Source: JACVRW01 sp034664005
Lineage (GTDB): Bacteria > Actinomycetota > Thermoleophilia > Solirubrobacterales > Thermoleophilaceae
Assembly (NCBI GenBank): GCA_034664005.1
Contig: JAXDIL010000092.1
Coordinates: 1 to 7,064 of the forward strand
Direction: 5' to 3'
DNA: 7,064 nucleotides
This document shows positions 6,995 to 7,064 of the stretch, piece after piece. Within the stretch, counting starts at the first letter, position 1; the number at the start of each line of letters is the position of its first letter. The position numbers were made by a program, and so were the translations under genes. Under the pieces are notes generated by a model, which saw only the letters and a list, made by a program, of their open reading frames with translations, was not told the origin of the DNA and did not search any database.

Positions 6995-7064
6995 CTAAGA
7001 CGCCCTGACGCGGATCCTCTTCGTGACCGTGCGCTGGTTGTGTGCCGCGTCGGTCGCCGTCACC
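6995..7064 (-). CDS. C-terminal end of an Ig/PKD-like repeat protein (5' part outside window)
   Basis: The minus strand is open from the right edge to TAG at 6995-6997. The 22 visible residues read VTATDAAHNQRTVTKRIRVR then AS. This pattern (V-T-A-T-D-A-A-x-N, then alternating strand residues) is the last two strands of a bacterial Ig-like, PKD or cadherin-type repeat, usual in large secreted or cell-surface actinobacterial proteins. Nothing can be said about the rest. The stop touches the stop of the UBP gene, so the two genes are convergent with no spacer. Confidence 0.6.
   Translation of the reverse strand, partial: VTATDAAHNQRTVTKRIRVRAS

Overview
The window is GC-rich and gene-dense. 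It looks like chromosomal DNA of an actinobacterium, and the gene content (MbfA-type iron permease without its ferritin part, cytosolic sulfite-oxidase-like subunit with a ferredoxin-reductase partner, bacterial UBP zinc finger, an Ig/PKD-like secreted protein end) is what I would expect of Thermoleophilia (Solirubrobacterales or Gaiellales relatives). That placement is inference; there is no rRNA in the window. I recognise ten coding regions, two of them cut by the window edges. No tRNA, rRNA, CRISPR array, insertion sequence or phage gene was seen.

Left part (1-1117). A minus-strand gene runs off the left edge. It encodes a DUF892 (YciE/YciF-type) ferritin-like protein with a long Ser/Arg/Lys-rich tail ending in short KSGSTRA repeats. 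It is divergent from a 56-residue gene encoding an acidic, C-terminally membrane-anchored protein. The 86-base gap between them carries GGGTAC hexamers on both strands, resembling general-stress (SigB/SigF-type) promoters.

Middle part (1115-3312, minus strand). A complete TypA/BipA translational GTPase follows a small secreted DUF5666-like protein on the same strand. A perfect 10-bp inverted repeat surrounds the typA GTG start codon.

Right of centre (3384-5320, plus strand). A compact three-gene run encodes a luciferase-like flavin monooxygenase, a single-domain rhodanese, and a five-helix membrane protein matching the permease half of the iron/manganese exporter MbfA. The last two genes overlap by 4 bases and are probably translationally coupled.

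Right part (5337-7064). A minus-strand pair with overlapping ends encodes a cytosolic sulfite-oxidase-like molybdopterin subunit and an FAD/NAD(P)H ferredoxin-reductase-like protein, plausibly the two halves of one redox enzyme. It is divergent, across only 21 bases, from a plus-strand UBP-type zinc-finger protein. That gene abuts the C-terminal end of a minus-strand Ig/PKD-like protein that enters from the right edge.

The shared themes are redox chemistry, sulfur and iron handling, and stress. No obvious defence or mobile system is present. The most interesting points are the divergent stress-type promoter with a possibly leaderless micro-protein, the typA start codon in a hairpin loop, the stand-alone MbfA-type permease coupled to a rhodanese, and the 21-base divergent promoter of the molybdoenzyme and UBP genes.
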